The notes under the pieces: generated by a model
Seen by the model: only the letters and a program-made list of their open reading frames with translations
What the model was told of the DNA's origin: nothing
Databases searched by the model: none
Translations under genes and position numbers: made by a program
Part shown: positions 1 to 7,597 of the stretch, piece after piece
Position numbering within the stretch: position 1 is the first letter of the stretch
Layout of the letters: each line of letters opens with the position of its first letter
Assembly: GCA_041497995.1 (NCBI GenBank)
Contig: JBGQHM010000032.1
Location: 1-31,426 of the forward strand
DNA length: 31,426 nt
Reading direction: 5' to 3'
Source: DATKMS01 sp041497995
GTDB taxonomy: Bacteria > Desulfobacterota > Binatia > HRBIN30

Positions 1-1242
1 CATCTGGCGTTGCAGGGTGTGGCTGTAGGTCACCAGGTACGTCGAGCCCACGGCGAGCAGCGAGAAGACCCACACGAGCGCGGTCAGCGTTTCATTCTCG
101 ATGTGTCCGCGCGCCACCCCGAGCGAGAGAATCACCAGCGAGAACTCACTCACCTGACACAGATTGATCGTCGGCAGCAGCGACGCTCGATGCCCCGCCC
201 TCAGCGCGTGCAGGACCCCGAACACTCCAACGACGCGTACGACAATTGCGACTAGCGCAATCAGCAGCGCCAGGAGGATGATCCGCGGATCGGGGGTCGG
301 TATCTGCATGCCGAGCGCGACGAAGAAGAGAGTGATGAAGAAGTCGCGGATGGTGACCACCTTACCGATGACATCCAGGTTATATGGGAAGGTGGCCAGC
401 GACACGCCGGCGATCAGCGCTCCCATCTCCATCGAGAGCCCGACGCGCGGGTGCGCCGCAACCAGACAGACGAGGAAGCACCATCCGAGCGAGACCACCA
501 ACAGCAGCTCGGGCAGCTTGGCGACGGCGTGGAAAATCCGGGGCAGGACGTACTTGCTCAGCAGCAGTGCCGCCGCGACGATCAACCCACCCGACGCGAA
601 CGTCTGCAGCAGACTGGCCACACGCGGATCGGCGATGTTCGGCTGGACGGCGAGCGCAATGATCGCCCAGATGTCTTGGAAGACCAGAATCCCGACGGTG
701 ATGCGTCCCGGCAACGTGTCCAGCTCGAACTTGTCGTAGAGCAGCTTCACCACGATCATCGTGCTACTGAGGCTCACTGCTGTGGCGCAGTACAGCCGCG
801 CGTAGCCACTGCCGGTGCTGATGCCAATGGCCTCCAGCGCCGCAAACGCACCGTAGGAGAGCGCCGCGCAGATCGGGAACTGCAGCAACCCCGTCACGAT
901 GACCAGCCGCCCCGCGGCCAACATCTTCTGCAGATCGATCTCCAGCCCGATCATGAACAGCAGCAAGATGAGGCCAATCTCGGAGACCGTGACGATATCG
1001 GCGTGCTCAACGATCACCCGCGCACCGATGGGGCCGATCAACACACCTGCGAGAATGTAGCCGAGGATCAGCGGCTGGCGCAGGGCCTTCATCAGCAATC
1101 CCATGGCGCACGCGGTCACCATGCAGACGGCGATGTTGGCGATGACGCTGTGCCCGGCTGCCGGAACGTCCCGCGCCATTGCAGCAGCGGGAACCAGCAT
1201 GGCGGACACCACCCCTGCAATGAAAACGATGCGACGACTCAC
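1..1242 (-). CDS. KefB/CPA2-type cation:proton antiporter, C-terminus cut by window edge
   Basis: I read 414 codons in this frame from a GTG at 1242, with no stop before the window edge, so the C-terminal part is missing. The protein begins with a signal-peptide-like hydrophobic stretch ending near AMA|RD. Repeated membrane helices follow. The segments QPLILGYILAGVLIGP, ISEIGLILLLFMIGLE-like VSEIGLILLLFMIGLEID and AVSLSSTMIVVKLL are hallmarks of the monovalent cation:proton antiporter-2 (KefB/KefC) family, which exchanges K+ or Na+ for H+ across the inner membrane. A GAGGTG ribosome site lies 6 nt before the GTG; a nearby ATG at 1256 hits a stop after five codons. Full-length members usually carry a C-terminal NAD(H)-binding RCK/KTN domain, which would lie outside this window. 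It is 41 nt downstream of the MscS-type channel gene and probably co-transcribed. Confidence 0.9.
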   Translation of the reverse strand, partial: MSRRIVFIAGVVSAMLVPAAAMARDVPAAGHSVIANIAVCMVTACAMGLLMKALRQPLILGYILAGVLIGPIGARVIVEHADIVTVSEIGLILLLFMIGLEIDLQKMLAAGRLVIVTGLLQFPICAALSYGAFAALEAIGISTGSGYARLYCATAVSLSSTMIVVKLLYDKFELDTLPGRITVGILVFQDIWAIIALAVQPNIADPRVASLLQTFASGGLIVAAALLLSKYVLPRIFHAVAKLPELLLVVSLGWCFLVCLVAAHPRVGLSMEMGALIAGVSLATFPYNLDVIGKVVTIRDFFITLFFVALGMQIPTPDPRIILLALLIALVAIVVRVVGVFGVLHALRAGHRASLLPTINLCQVSEFSLVILSLGVARGHIENETLTALVWVFSLLAVGSTYLVTYSHTLQRQM

Positions 1243-1283
1243 GCCCCGCACCTCATGGCTGTGAATTGTGCCGCACCGTCCGC

Positions 1284-2792
1284 TCAGAGACGAAAGAACG
1301 CCCGGATTCGTTCGCGCAGCCGCTGCGCTTGCTGGTCATGGAGATCCGACGCCGGCGTCGCCGCCAGAGAACGCCGGTGTTCCTGCTGCTCGGCCTGGCG
1401 GCGCGCCGCGATCTCGCTCAGCGGATCGAGGATGGCCGGGTCGGCGGTGATGATGTCCTTGAAAGCGTCGCGGTCGACGATCAGCACGACCATGTCGGTG
1501 GCGGCGCGTACCGTCGCTGTCCGCGGCTCGCCCATGAGCAGTGACATTTCCCCGAAGACGTCAGAGGGAGTGAGGCGCCCCACGACTCGCACCGCGCCGT
1601 CCGAGCCGAGCAGGACTTCCGCGGTGCCTTGCACAATAACGTAGAACGAGTCGCCCGGCTCGTGTTCGCGAACGATCAATTCTCCTGCGCCGAAGGTGAT
1701 GCGCCGCGCGCGCACCGCCAGCCGTTCCAGCGCAGCGTCATCGAGCGGCGCCAGGAGCGGAACACGCCGGAGCATACCGACCGCGTCCGTCGGTGCGGCG
1801 GCAACCAGCTGGGGGGCCGTCCCCTGATACACGAAGAGATCGCGCGCCGGGAACGGGATGCGGATGTTGGCACGTTGGAACGCGTACCACAGGTTGGTCA
1901 TGATGCGACTGCGGATGCGCTCCAGGTTGTCGTAGTCGGTGATCCAGTAGCGGATGGCGTAGTCCACGCTGCTCTCGCCATACTTGGTCAGTCGCACTTC
2001 GGGGTGCGGCGTCCGCAATACCGCGGCGTCGGCGTCCAGCACAACCAAGACCGCGTCTTTGACACCGTTCGGTGGCGCTTCGTATGCGGCCTCGAAGTGT
2101 AACGTATCACCGAATGACGGGTCGGGACGCGAGTAGTTTACCAGCGCTTCCTTCGACAGCATGGCGTTGGGCAACGTCACCAGCTCGTTCACCCGGGTGC
2201 GCAGCTTGGTCGTGCGCCATCCGGTTTCCTCGACTTTGCCTTCGAACGCGCCGATGCGTACCCAGTCGCCGGGGCCGAACGGCGCTTCGAGCTCGAGCAC
2301 GAGACCGCCGAACAGATTGCTCAGGATATCCTGCAGGGCCAATCCGATGATGACCGTGAGTACGGCCGACGTGGCGACCAGCGAGGTGAGATTGATGTCC
2401 AGCGTCGTGCGCAAGACGAAGACAACCACCACAAAGTACGCGACGATGCTGCCCACATCGCGCACGATCGCCGAGACCGCGGCACCGCGGCTCTGGCGCA
2501 TGTAGAAATCGACGAACAGTGTGATCGCGGCGCGCACTGCCCCCAGCGCCAGCGCGCCGAGGATCGCCGCGTCGAAGTACGGCGTGGCACCGGGGAAGCC
2601 CAAGAGCCGCACGACGATGGCGATCCCGCCGATGAAGATGCCCGCGGCAATCAGGGTGAGCGCGGCATCGAGGCGGTACGCCAGGCGGCTGCGGCGCACC
2701 AGTTGCCGCACCGTGAGCATGCAGCCGGCGAGGACAACCCACACCATGGCATCCCACAGCGGGTGGGATCGAAATTCGTTCAGCCAGTGCAT
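1284..2792 (-). CDS. MscS-family mechanosensitive channel with C-terminal cyclic-nucleotide-binding domain
   Basis: The 502-residue inner-membrane protein has four hydrophobic segments at about residues 13-30, 43-64, 74-95 and 112-128. The pore helix and MscS beta domain follow at about 135-225, with LTSLVATSAVLTVIIGLALQ, FGGLVLELE and the loop PFGPGDWVRIG. After a linker comes a cNMP-binding domain (about 342-455) with GDSFYVIVQGTAEV and the phosphate-binding cassette FGEMSLLMGEPRTA (413-426), where the expected Arg and Thr are present. This architecture matches the bCNG subset of the MscS superfamily, which are ion channels thought to respond to cyclic nucleotides more than to membrane tension. 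The last ~45 residues are basic and Gln-rich. It lies between nadE and the Kef-type antiporter on the same strand. A palindromic repeat occupies the space upstream of its start. The ligand (cAMP or cGMP) cannot be told from sequence alone. Confidence 0.92.
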   Translation of the reverse strand: MHWLNEFRSHPLWDAMVWVVLAGCMLTVRQLVRRSRLAYRLDAALTLIAAGIFIGGIAIVVRLLGFPGATPYFDAAILGALALGAVRAAITLFVDFYMRQSRGAAVSAIVRDVGSIVAYFVVVVFVLRTTLDINLTSLVATSAVLTVIIGLALQDILSNLFGGLVLELEAPFGPGDWVRIGAFEGKVEETGWRTTKLRTRVNELVTLPNAMLSKEALVNYSRPDPSFGDTLHFEAAYEAPPNGVKDAVLVVLDADAAVLRTPHPEVRLTKYGESSVDYAIRYWITDYDNLERIRSRIMTNLWYAFQRANIRIPFPARDLFVYQGTAPQLVAAAPTDAVGMLRRVPLLAPLDDAALERLAVRARRITFGAGELIVREHEPGDSFYVIVQGTAEVLLGSDGAVRVVGRLTPSDVFGEMSLLMGEPRTATVRAATDMVVLIVDRDAFKDIITADPAILDPLSEIAARRQAEQQEHRRSLAATPASDLHDQQAQRLRERIRAFFRL

Positions 2793-2798
2793 CAGCCT

Positions 2799-2905
2799 AT
2801 TGCGGAGTGCGGATTTCGGATTGCGGAATCCACGCTCTGATCAGCACTGCCCTCGCAGCGTCTGGCTGCGCGGACCGCCGCAATCCGCAATCCGCATTCC
2901 GCAAT
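2799..2905. repeat. Inverted repeat built on ATTGCGGA/TGCGGATT units
   Basis: The left arm (2799-2826) and the right arm (2878-2905) are near-perfect reverse complements, about 26 of 28 positions, separated by a ~51-nt centre. Each arm is itself made of tandem GCGGATT-like units. The element fills almost all of the spacer between nadE and the MscS-type gene and could fold into a long hairpin in the polycistronic transcript. It resembles short dispersed palindromic elements of the REP/MITE class; membership in a dispersed family is inferred because only one copy is in the window. Confidence 0.75.
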
Positions 2906-2906
2906 C

Positions 2907-3776
2907 TCACTTGCCCCAGTCTCGGGCGTAGCGGAAGTCCCGATCGATGGTACGGTTCGAGATCTTGGCAACCACCGGCAGCCGCCGTTTGAATTGCGAG
3001 TTGCGCACCATGTCGCTGACGCGCTGCACGAACGCCTCGGCGAACCCGGCGGCGTATAGCTCGGCGCGCGCGTAGCGCAGGTCGACCATGAGGTAAAGCA
3101 ACGCGTCGACCTCGTGGTAGCCGAAGCCGAGCTCCTGCTCGTCCGTCTGCCCCTTCCAGAGATCGGCCGACGGCTGTTTGTGCACGATCTCGTCGGGCAC
3201 GCCGATGTGCGCCGCCAGCGCCCACACCTGCGTCTTGTAGAGGTCACCGATCGGATTCAAGGCCGACGCCATGTCTCCGTACAACGTGCCGTAACCGAGC
3301 AGCAGCTCCGTCTTGTTGCTGGTGCCGAGCACGAGGGCCTTCCAGCGCGCCGAGTGGTCGTACAAAATCGTCATGCGCTCGCGGGCCATCTTGTTCCCGC
3401 GCCGCATGTTGTCGGCATCCGGGAAGCGCTCGAAGTAGGCGTCGATCTGCGGTGTGATTTCTACCTGCAGTGCGCCGATGCCGGCGCGTGCGATCACCAG
3501 GTCCGCGTGGGCCAAGCTCTCGGCGCTCGAGGCACGGTAGGGCATCTTGATCGCCAGCACATTCGTGGGGCCGAGTGCTTCGGCCGCGAGCATGGCGCTG
3601 ACGGCCGAGTCGACGCCACCCGACAGACCAACCACGATGCGTTCGACCCCGACTTTGCGCACTTCGTTCGCGATGAATGCCTTCAAGATCCGCCGCACGA
3701 GCGGCGGGTTGGTGGGCATCGCAGGGTGGGTCGTCGGGAGGGCAGGGGCCGCCTGCCGTTCCGGAGCGAGGCTCAT
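2907..3776 (-). CDS. nadE: NAD(+) synthetase, NH3-type (ATP pyrophosphatase domain only)
   Basis: This 289-residue protein catalyses the last step of NAD synthesis, amidation of nicotinate adenine dinucleotide with ATP. The PP-loop ATP-binding motif LSGGVDSAVSAML lies at residues 51-63. Other family signatures are LGTSNKTELLLGYGTLYGD, NPIGDLYKTQVWALA and the PSADLWKGQTDEQELG loop. The length is that of the ammonia-type enzyme, without the N-terminal glutaminase domain of long NadE proteins. The start at 3776 directly follows the stop of the upstream nitrilase-like gene (TGA then ATG) and has AGGAG 7 nt upstream, inside that gene. Residue 20 is an alternative Met. The neighbouring amidase could supply ammonia, making a two-subunit glutamine-dependent enzyme. 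Confidence 0.95.
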   Translation of the reverse strand: MSLAPERQAAPALPTTHPAMPTNPPLVRRILKAFIANEVRKVGVERIVVGLSGGVDSAVSAMLAAEALGPTNVLAIKMPYRASSAESLAHADLVIARAGIGALQVEITPQIDAYFERFPDADNMRRGNKMARERMTILYDHSARWKALVLGTSNKTELLLGYGTLYGDMASALNPIGDLYKTQVWALAAHIGVPDEIVHKQPSADLWKGQTDEQELGFGYHEVDALLYLMVDLRYARAELYAAGFAEAFVQRVSDMVRNSQFKRRLPVVAKISNRTIDRDFRYARDWGK

Positions 3777-4700
3777 TCAGCGGCTCCTCGCTACCCGCGG
3801 CACGCGCCGCGCACTCTTGGTGGGCGATGCTGTCGGCCTCTCGGCGTCGCGGCCGCGGATGCGGAGCAGCTCGTTGATGGTCAGATCAACATCCTCGTCG
3901 CGCAGCAGCGGCGACATCACGCGCTGCCGCCGTGCGCTGCGCAGGTTGATCTCGGCGACGATCAGGTCCCCTTCGTAGTACTGCGCCTTGGCCAGGCGGG
4001 CGCCGCTGGGATCGATGATTTCCGAGCCGCCCCAGAAGCCGACGCCGTCTTCGAAGCCGACGCGGTTGGCATAGATGACGTTCAGCGAGAAGGTCTGCGC
4101 GTACATCGCGTTCAGCATTTCCCAGTAGCGCGCGTTGTTGTCCTGCTCAGTTCCATCGCTGAGGCCGCGCAGCGGGCTCACCGACGGGCAGAAGACGGTG
4201 AGTGCATGATCCAGTGCCGCGATGTACACGGTCGACGGGTGCCACATGTCTTCGCAGATGAGGATCGCGCTGCGGCCGAACTTCGTATCGAAGCTGCGGA
4301 TGCGGTCGCCGCGCCCGAAGTAGCGCCCTTCGTCGAAGAGGCCGTAGGTGGGCAAGTACACCTTGCGATGCACGTGCACGATCTCGCCGTCCTCGAAGTA
4401 GACCGCGCTGTTGTAGAAGCGGAAGTCGCTGGTTTCCTCCACCAAGCCGGCGACCAGCGCGACAGTACGGCTCAACTCCTTGAGCCGCCCGACCTCCGGC
4501 GCATCGAGCCGCAACGCCACGGTCGACACCATGTCCTTGAGGAAGTACCCGGTGAGTGACAGCTCCGGAAAGACGAGGAGGTTCGCACCGAGCCCGCGCG
4601 CTGCCGCGACGCGCTCCTCGTACAGCGCAAGATTCGCGTCGACATCTCCCAGGCGGGGACTGACTTGCGCCACCGCCACGCTGAACTGCGTCAGTGCCAT
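3777..4700 (-). CDS. Nitrilase-superfamily amidase, probable glutaminase partner of NadE
   Basis: This 307-residue carbon-nitrogen hydrolase has an intact Glu-Lys-Cys triad: E46 in FPELSLTGY, K113 in HRKVYLPTYG and C149 in ILICEDMWHP. The motifs LTGY...KD near 50-56 and YLPTYGLFDEGRYF (115-128) resemble the glutaminase domain of glutamine-dependent NAD synthetases more than generic omega-amidases. That domain hydrolyses glutamine and channels ammonia to the synthetase. Here the gene is separate and is translationally coupled to nadE by abutting stop and start codons. About 30 residues at the C-terminus are Arg/Pro-rich and look like a disordered tail. The start ATG at 4700 has only a weak ribosome site. 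Activity on other amides is possible; the assignment as NadE partner rests on motif resemblance and gene order. Confidence 0.85.
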   Translation of the reverse strand: MALTQFSVAVAQVSPRLGDVDANLALYEERVAAARGLGANLLVFPELSLTGYFLKDMVSTVALRLDAPEVGRLKELSRTVALVAGLVEETSDFRFYNSAVYFEDGEIVHVHRKVYLPTYGLFDEGRYFGRGDRIRSFDTKFGRSAILICEDMWHPSTVYIAALDHALTVFCPSVSPLRGLSDGTEQDNNARYWEMLNAMYAQTFSLNVIYANRVGFEDGVGFWGGSEIIDPSGARLAKAQYYEGDLIVAEINLRSARRQRVMSPLLRDEDVDLTINELLRIRGRDAERPTASPTKSARRVPRVARSR

Positions 4701-4902
4701 CGACGCGAGTATTCATAACCCGGGATGGAAAGACAAGGTTCTCACTAACCCGAGGCTCCCCTACTCCCCAGCCGGCTCACCGCGATCACTTCTTCCGGTC
4801 TGTCGTCTCTTGCGGTGACTTGCTTCAGGAACGCGTGCCGACTTCCACCGACATGATCAGCAAGGGTTCAGGCACGATTGGCCGCGCGGGTCGTTTGTCA
4901 CG

Positions 4903-4930
4903 CCATGGCCCCCCGGCACTGGGGCCATGG
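4903..4930. repeat. Perfect 10-bp hairpin in intergenic region
   Basis: Two 10-nt arms, CCATGGCCCC and GGGGCCATGG, flank an 8-nt loop. No T-run follows on either strand, so it is not a standard rho-independent terminator. It sits in the 319-nt spacer (4701-5019) between two minus-strand genes, downstream of the HExxE protein and upstream of the nitrilase-nadE operon. I see no gene in that spacer. A role as terminator or operator is possible but not shown. Confidence 0.55.
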
Positions 4931-5019
4931 TCTCCTCCTTACGACGGACGAGAATCGTTGTGCGCGCCGGATCGTCCGCAGTCGTCGGGTAATTCCGCTC
5001 GTGGAACTTCCTAGCGCCC

Positions 5020-5769
5020 TCACGCCACCCGAGAGACCTCCTTCGCCACGGTGATTTTCAACTTGCCCTTCCTGCGTGTTTCGCTCCGGTGGCCACGGCG
5101 ATCTTCGCGCGCAAGGCGCTTCTTCTTTACAGCCGAGGTCGTCACCTGGCTCCATTTCCCGCTCTTGAAGACGATCTGGTAGCCGCCGGAAAGGATCTGG
5201 AACGGCTTCTTCACCTTGTCGAGATGATCGAAGTGCACGGAGCCGGCTTTTCGAAAGACCTCGAAGTAGGCTGGGTAGACAAAGTCGCTCATCGGAACGC
5301 CATTGACGTTGAAGGTCAGGGCCTCGACTGGATCGGCGCTCTCGTACGCATACATGGCCTTCAGGTCGGGGCCGGTCGTCATCATGTTGATGGCCGGGTC
5401 CACCAGCATCTCTACAAGCTCGTGCGATGCCGACACACTCACCAGCTCCCCATCTTGCAACGTTGTGCGGACGAAGACCTTAGAGAGTGGCAATCCTGCG
5501 GGGGTGAGATCATGATAAGCGAGAGCGCCCGGCGTATCGGCATCGTCGAGGAAAACCATTGCCCAAGCGTTCTTCACGAAATCCTTGGACTTGATCAATT
5601 TGGCAGGCGTGCCCCACACGGGCGCCACGTGTTGGTTCACGTACGCCTGCATGGCCGCGATCAGACTGTCGAAATTCACGCCAAGAGGAGTCGCGGCCTT
5701 GTTGAAGCACGCGATGGTTGGAATGACTCCCTGGTTGAATGCACCGAATGTGGGTCTTGCGGTCGTCAT
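5020..5769 (-). CDS. Uncharacterised protein with HExxE motif and basic tail
   Basis: I chose the ATG at 5769 (249 residues) because AAGGAG lies about 8 nt upstream; the frame is open 55 codons further but that extension looks non-coding. The most striking element is SASHELVEMLVDP at residues 113-125. His116, Glu117, Glu120 and Asp124 form an HExxExxxD pattern suggestive of a metal-binding, metalloprotease-like site. Later comes FDHLDKVKKPFQILSGGYQIV, a pattern I associate with scattered hypothetical proteins. The last ~45 residues are rich in Lys and Arg and may bind nucleic acid or be disordered. There is no signal peptide. The gene stands alone on the minus strand, upstream of the nitrilase-nadE operon. 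The function is unknown and proteolytic activity is inferred from the motif only. Confidence 0.75.
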   Translation of the reverse strand: MTTARPTFGAFNQGVIPTIACFNKAATPLGVNFDSLIAAMQAYVNQHVAPVWGTPAKLIKSKDFVKNAWAMVFLDDADTPGALAYHDLTPAGLPLSKVFVRTTLQDGELVSVSASHELVEMLVDPAINMMTTGPDLKAMYAYESADPVEALTFNVNGVPMSDFVYPAYFEVFRKAGSVHFDHLDKVKKPFQILSGGYQIVFKSGKWSQVTTSAVKKKRLAREDRRGHRSETRRKGKLKITVAKEVSRVA

Positions 5770-6202
5770 ATGCTGTTCTCCTTGTCGCAAATGAGCGGCG
5801 TCAGCGCCGTTCTGTTCTAAGACGCAGCGGCGGAGCTTGCCGCGGTCACACACAACGGCGTCACGAGAGAGTTTGACATCCCTCACTGGACGTCGGTCGT
5901 AGTTACCGCGCTCGTAAGTGTGCGGCCATGACATTCTTGGTCCGCGGATGCGGCGGGGCTCGGATCATACAGTCGATGCGTCAGACGTCGTTGCCGTGGC
6001 TTACCGTGGCGCGCCAGAGCTTGTCACCGTCGGTTGCCACCGAACATTGTGTTTCTCAGTTAGGGTGCGCAAGGAACGCGGACGCCCTGTTTCATAGCGG
6101 GAGACCTCTTGGGCAACGCAGGAAGCAACCTGTGCGCCAGCGATGAGGAATCAACGCAGGGCATCGGCTGAGGGTCGGTCTAGCCAGCGCTGCCTCAGGA
6201 GT
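5770..6202. other. Intergenic stretch without recognised gene
   Basis: Short open frames exist on both strands but none has a ribosome site together with protein-like composition. The stretch presumably holds the promoter of the HExxE gene, but I could not pick out convincing -35 and -10 boxes. Confidence 0.5.
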
Positions 6203-6424
6203 TCACTGGAGTGGGCGTCTCGTCCAGGGAAGTAGACACAGCAAGGGCGGTGGATGCCTGGGCTCGACATCGCGATTGAGCAGTATGTACCCACGCCCAC
6301 TGCCGTAGCCATGGAGCCCGGTATCTGTTGGCTCGGCGTTGCTCGGCTCGATGAAGTCCAGCACCGCCTGATCGTTGCGGTGCACCGAAAATCTCCCACA
6401 CAAGCGGACGCTGAGTCGGGACAT
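6203..6424 (-). pseudogene. Possible remnant of the 5' end of a BTAD/winged-helix regulator gene
   Basis: A 73-codon frame starts at ATG 6424 with a strong AAGGAG site 7-8 nt upstream. Its N-terminus, MSRLSVRLCGRFSVHRND, resembles the opening of large transcriptional regulators with a winged-helix and BTAD domain. Those typically begin with a short LSVRLFGRFSV-like strand and go on to a Leu-rich YLLLHRD-like helix. A YILLNRDVEPRH segment follows here at about residue 48, but the intervening sequence is degenerate and the frame ends at 6203. The full family is several hundred residues long, so this would be a decayed fragment. The resemblance is from memory and is weak; it could be a novel small gene instead. 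Confidence 0.35.
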
Positions 6425-6552
6425 CAGTGGTCTCCTTGCCATCAACGGCCCCGGGAGGGTGCCCCATCCCTGCGAGGCCACGGCGGCCTTTACCTTGCCT
6501 ACCTTGGTCTGGTTGTCAACAACGCCGCAGTGACTGAACGGGCGAGGGCAAT

Positions 6553-7395
6553 TCACGCCCGCGTCGGCGCTCCGTCTGCGGCCTCGGTGAGCGTCTTCAG
6601 CGCGGCATCCAGTCGCCGACGGGTGTGGACGAGGAGCCGCTCCAGATGGTGACGATCGTCGCCCGCGACGGTCGCGAGGTCGATCGTGCGGAGCTTGCGT
6701 CCGAGCCGGCGCACGAGCCGTGACAGGTCGCGAATGCTGTCGGTGGCCGGACTGACCCCCTCCGCCTCGGCGCGGAAGGTGCGCACCGACAGCTTGCGCA
6801 GCTGCGCCAAGCGCCACAGCATGGCTTGCCGTTCCGGCGACTCCGCGCGCGCGATGTCGATGAGGATCTCGCGCGACACGTGTGGATCGGCGTGGTACTG
6901 CGCCTTGATGTCGTCCGGTAGCCGCCGCATCGCTAACGTGTTGCTGACGTATGGACGGCTCTTGCCGAGCAGGTCCGCAACCGCGTCATGCGTGTAACCG
7001 AATTGGTCGATGAGTTGGCCGAGCCCCTCGGCCTCTTCGAGCGGCGTGAGATCTTCGCGCTGGAGATTTTCGATCATGGCGATCTCGAGCGGGTCGTCGT
7101 CACGCACCAGGGCAGGGATGGTCTCCAGGCCGGCGAGCTGGGCGGCGCGCCAGCGGCGCTCGCCAGCCATCAGGAGGTAGCCGTTGCCTTCGCGCTTCAC
7201 CACGATCGGTTGCAACAGGCCCCGCGCCTTGATCGATACGGCCAGCTCCCCGAGCGCCGACGCATCGAAGTGCCGGCGTGGCTGCTGCGGATTGGGGCGC
7301 ACCGCCGCTACCGCCACCGCCGCCAACACTGTCCGGTTGCCGGACCGTACTTGTCCGGCAACTGCAAGTGACCGAACCGATGCTCCATCCGCCAT
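6553..7395 (-). CDS. parB: ParB/Spo0J-family partition protein
   Basis: The protein has the ParB N-terminal nuclease-like/CTPase domain: VRPNPQQPRRHFD at residues 32-44, GLLQPIVVK, then GERRWRAA (78-85, the arginine patch that binds CTP) and ENLQREDLTPLEEAEG (109-124). A helix-turn-helix follows at about 136-160 (DLLGKSRPYVSNTLAMRRLP), used for parS binding. The C-terminal ~60 residues are basic and helical, as expected for the dimerisation region. ParB loads onto parS DNA and, with ParA, segregates chromosomes or plasmids. I chose ATG 7395 because GGAGG lies 5 nt upstream; a GTG at 7485 would add 30 poorly conserved-looking residues. No parA lies next to it and no TGTTTCACGTGAAACA-like parS site was seen, so this may be an orphan paralogue, not the main chromosomal copy. 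Confidence 0.92.
   Translation of the reverse strand: MADGASVRSLAVAGQVRSGNRTVLAAVAVAAVRPNPQQPRRHFDASALGELAVSIKARGLLQPIVVKREGNGYLLMAGERRWRAAQLAGLETIPALVRDDDPLEIAMIENLQREDLTPLEEAEGLGQLIDQFGYTHDAVADLLGKSRPYVSNTLAMRRLPDDIKAQYHADPHVSREILIDIARAESPERQAMLWRLAQLRKLSVRTFRAEAEGVSPATDSIRDLSRLVRRLGRKLRTIDLATVAGDDRHHLERLLVHTRRRLDAALKTLTEAADGAPTRA
7336..7362. repeat. 10-bp perfect inverted repeat inside the start of parB
   Basis: GTTGCCGGAC and GTCCGGCAAC flank a 7-nt spacer. The element covers codons about 12-20 of parB, in the variable N-terminal tail ahead of the ParB domain. It could be an operator for autoregulation or an mRNA hairpin near the start codon; it does not match the consensus parS site. 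Confidence 0.5.
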
Positions 7396-7597
7396 GACAG
7401 CCTCCACCGCGCGCGGATCATAAGGCGGATCGCCGCGGATAGCCAGGAAGGATGCGGGTTGGTGACGGCGGGATCGCGTGGCCACCTTGGTTTGAACCTG
7501 TCATTGTGCTTTCATAAGAAGTCGAGACGATGACCCCTACCTGCAAGCACGGCGCAGACACCAGCGCATCCGCGTCACTACTGATTTGACACCTGTC

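Noticed and set aside
451..1644. 397-codon plus-strand open frame
   Set aside because: It lies opposite the Kef-type antiporter and the channel gene; its translation is Gln/Arg/His-rich with no motif, typical of a shadow frame in GC-rich DNA.
2799..2905. CRISPR-like array
   Set aside because: The GCGGATT units are too short and directly adjacent, without spacers; they form a palindrome. No CRISPR array or cas gene is seen in the window.
3114..4559. 481-codon plus-strand open frame
   Set aside because: It is antisense to nadE and the nitrilase-like gene, both of which have complete catalytic motifs.
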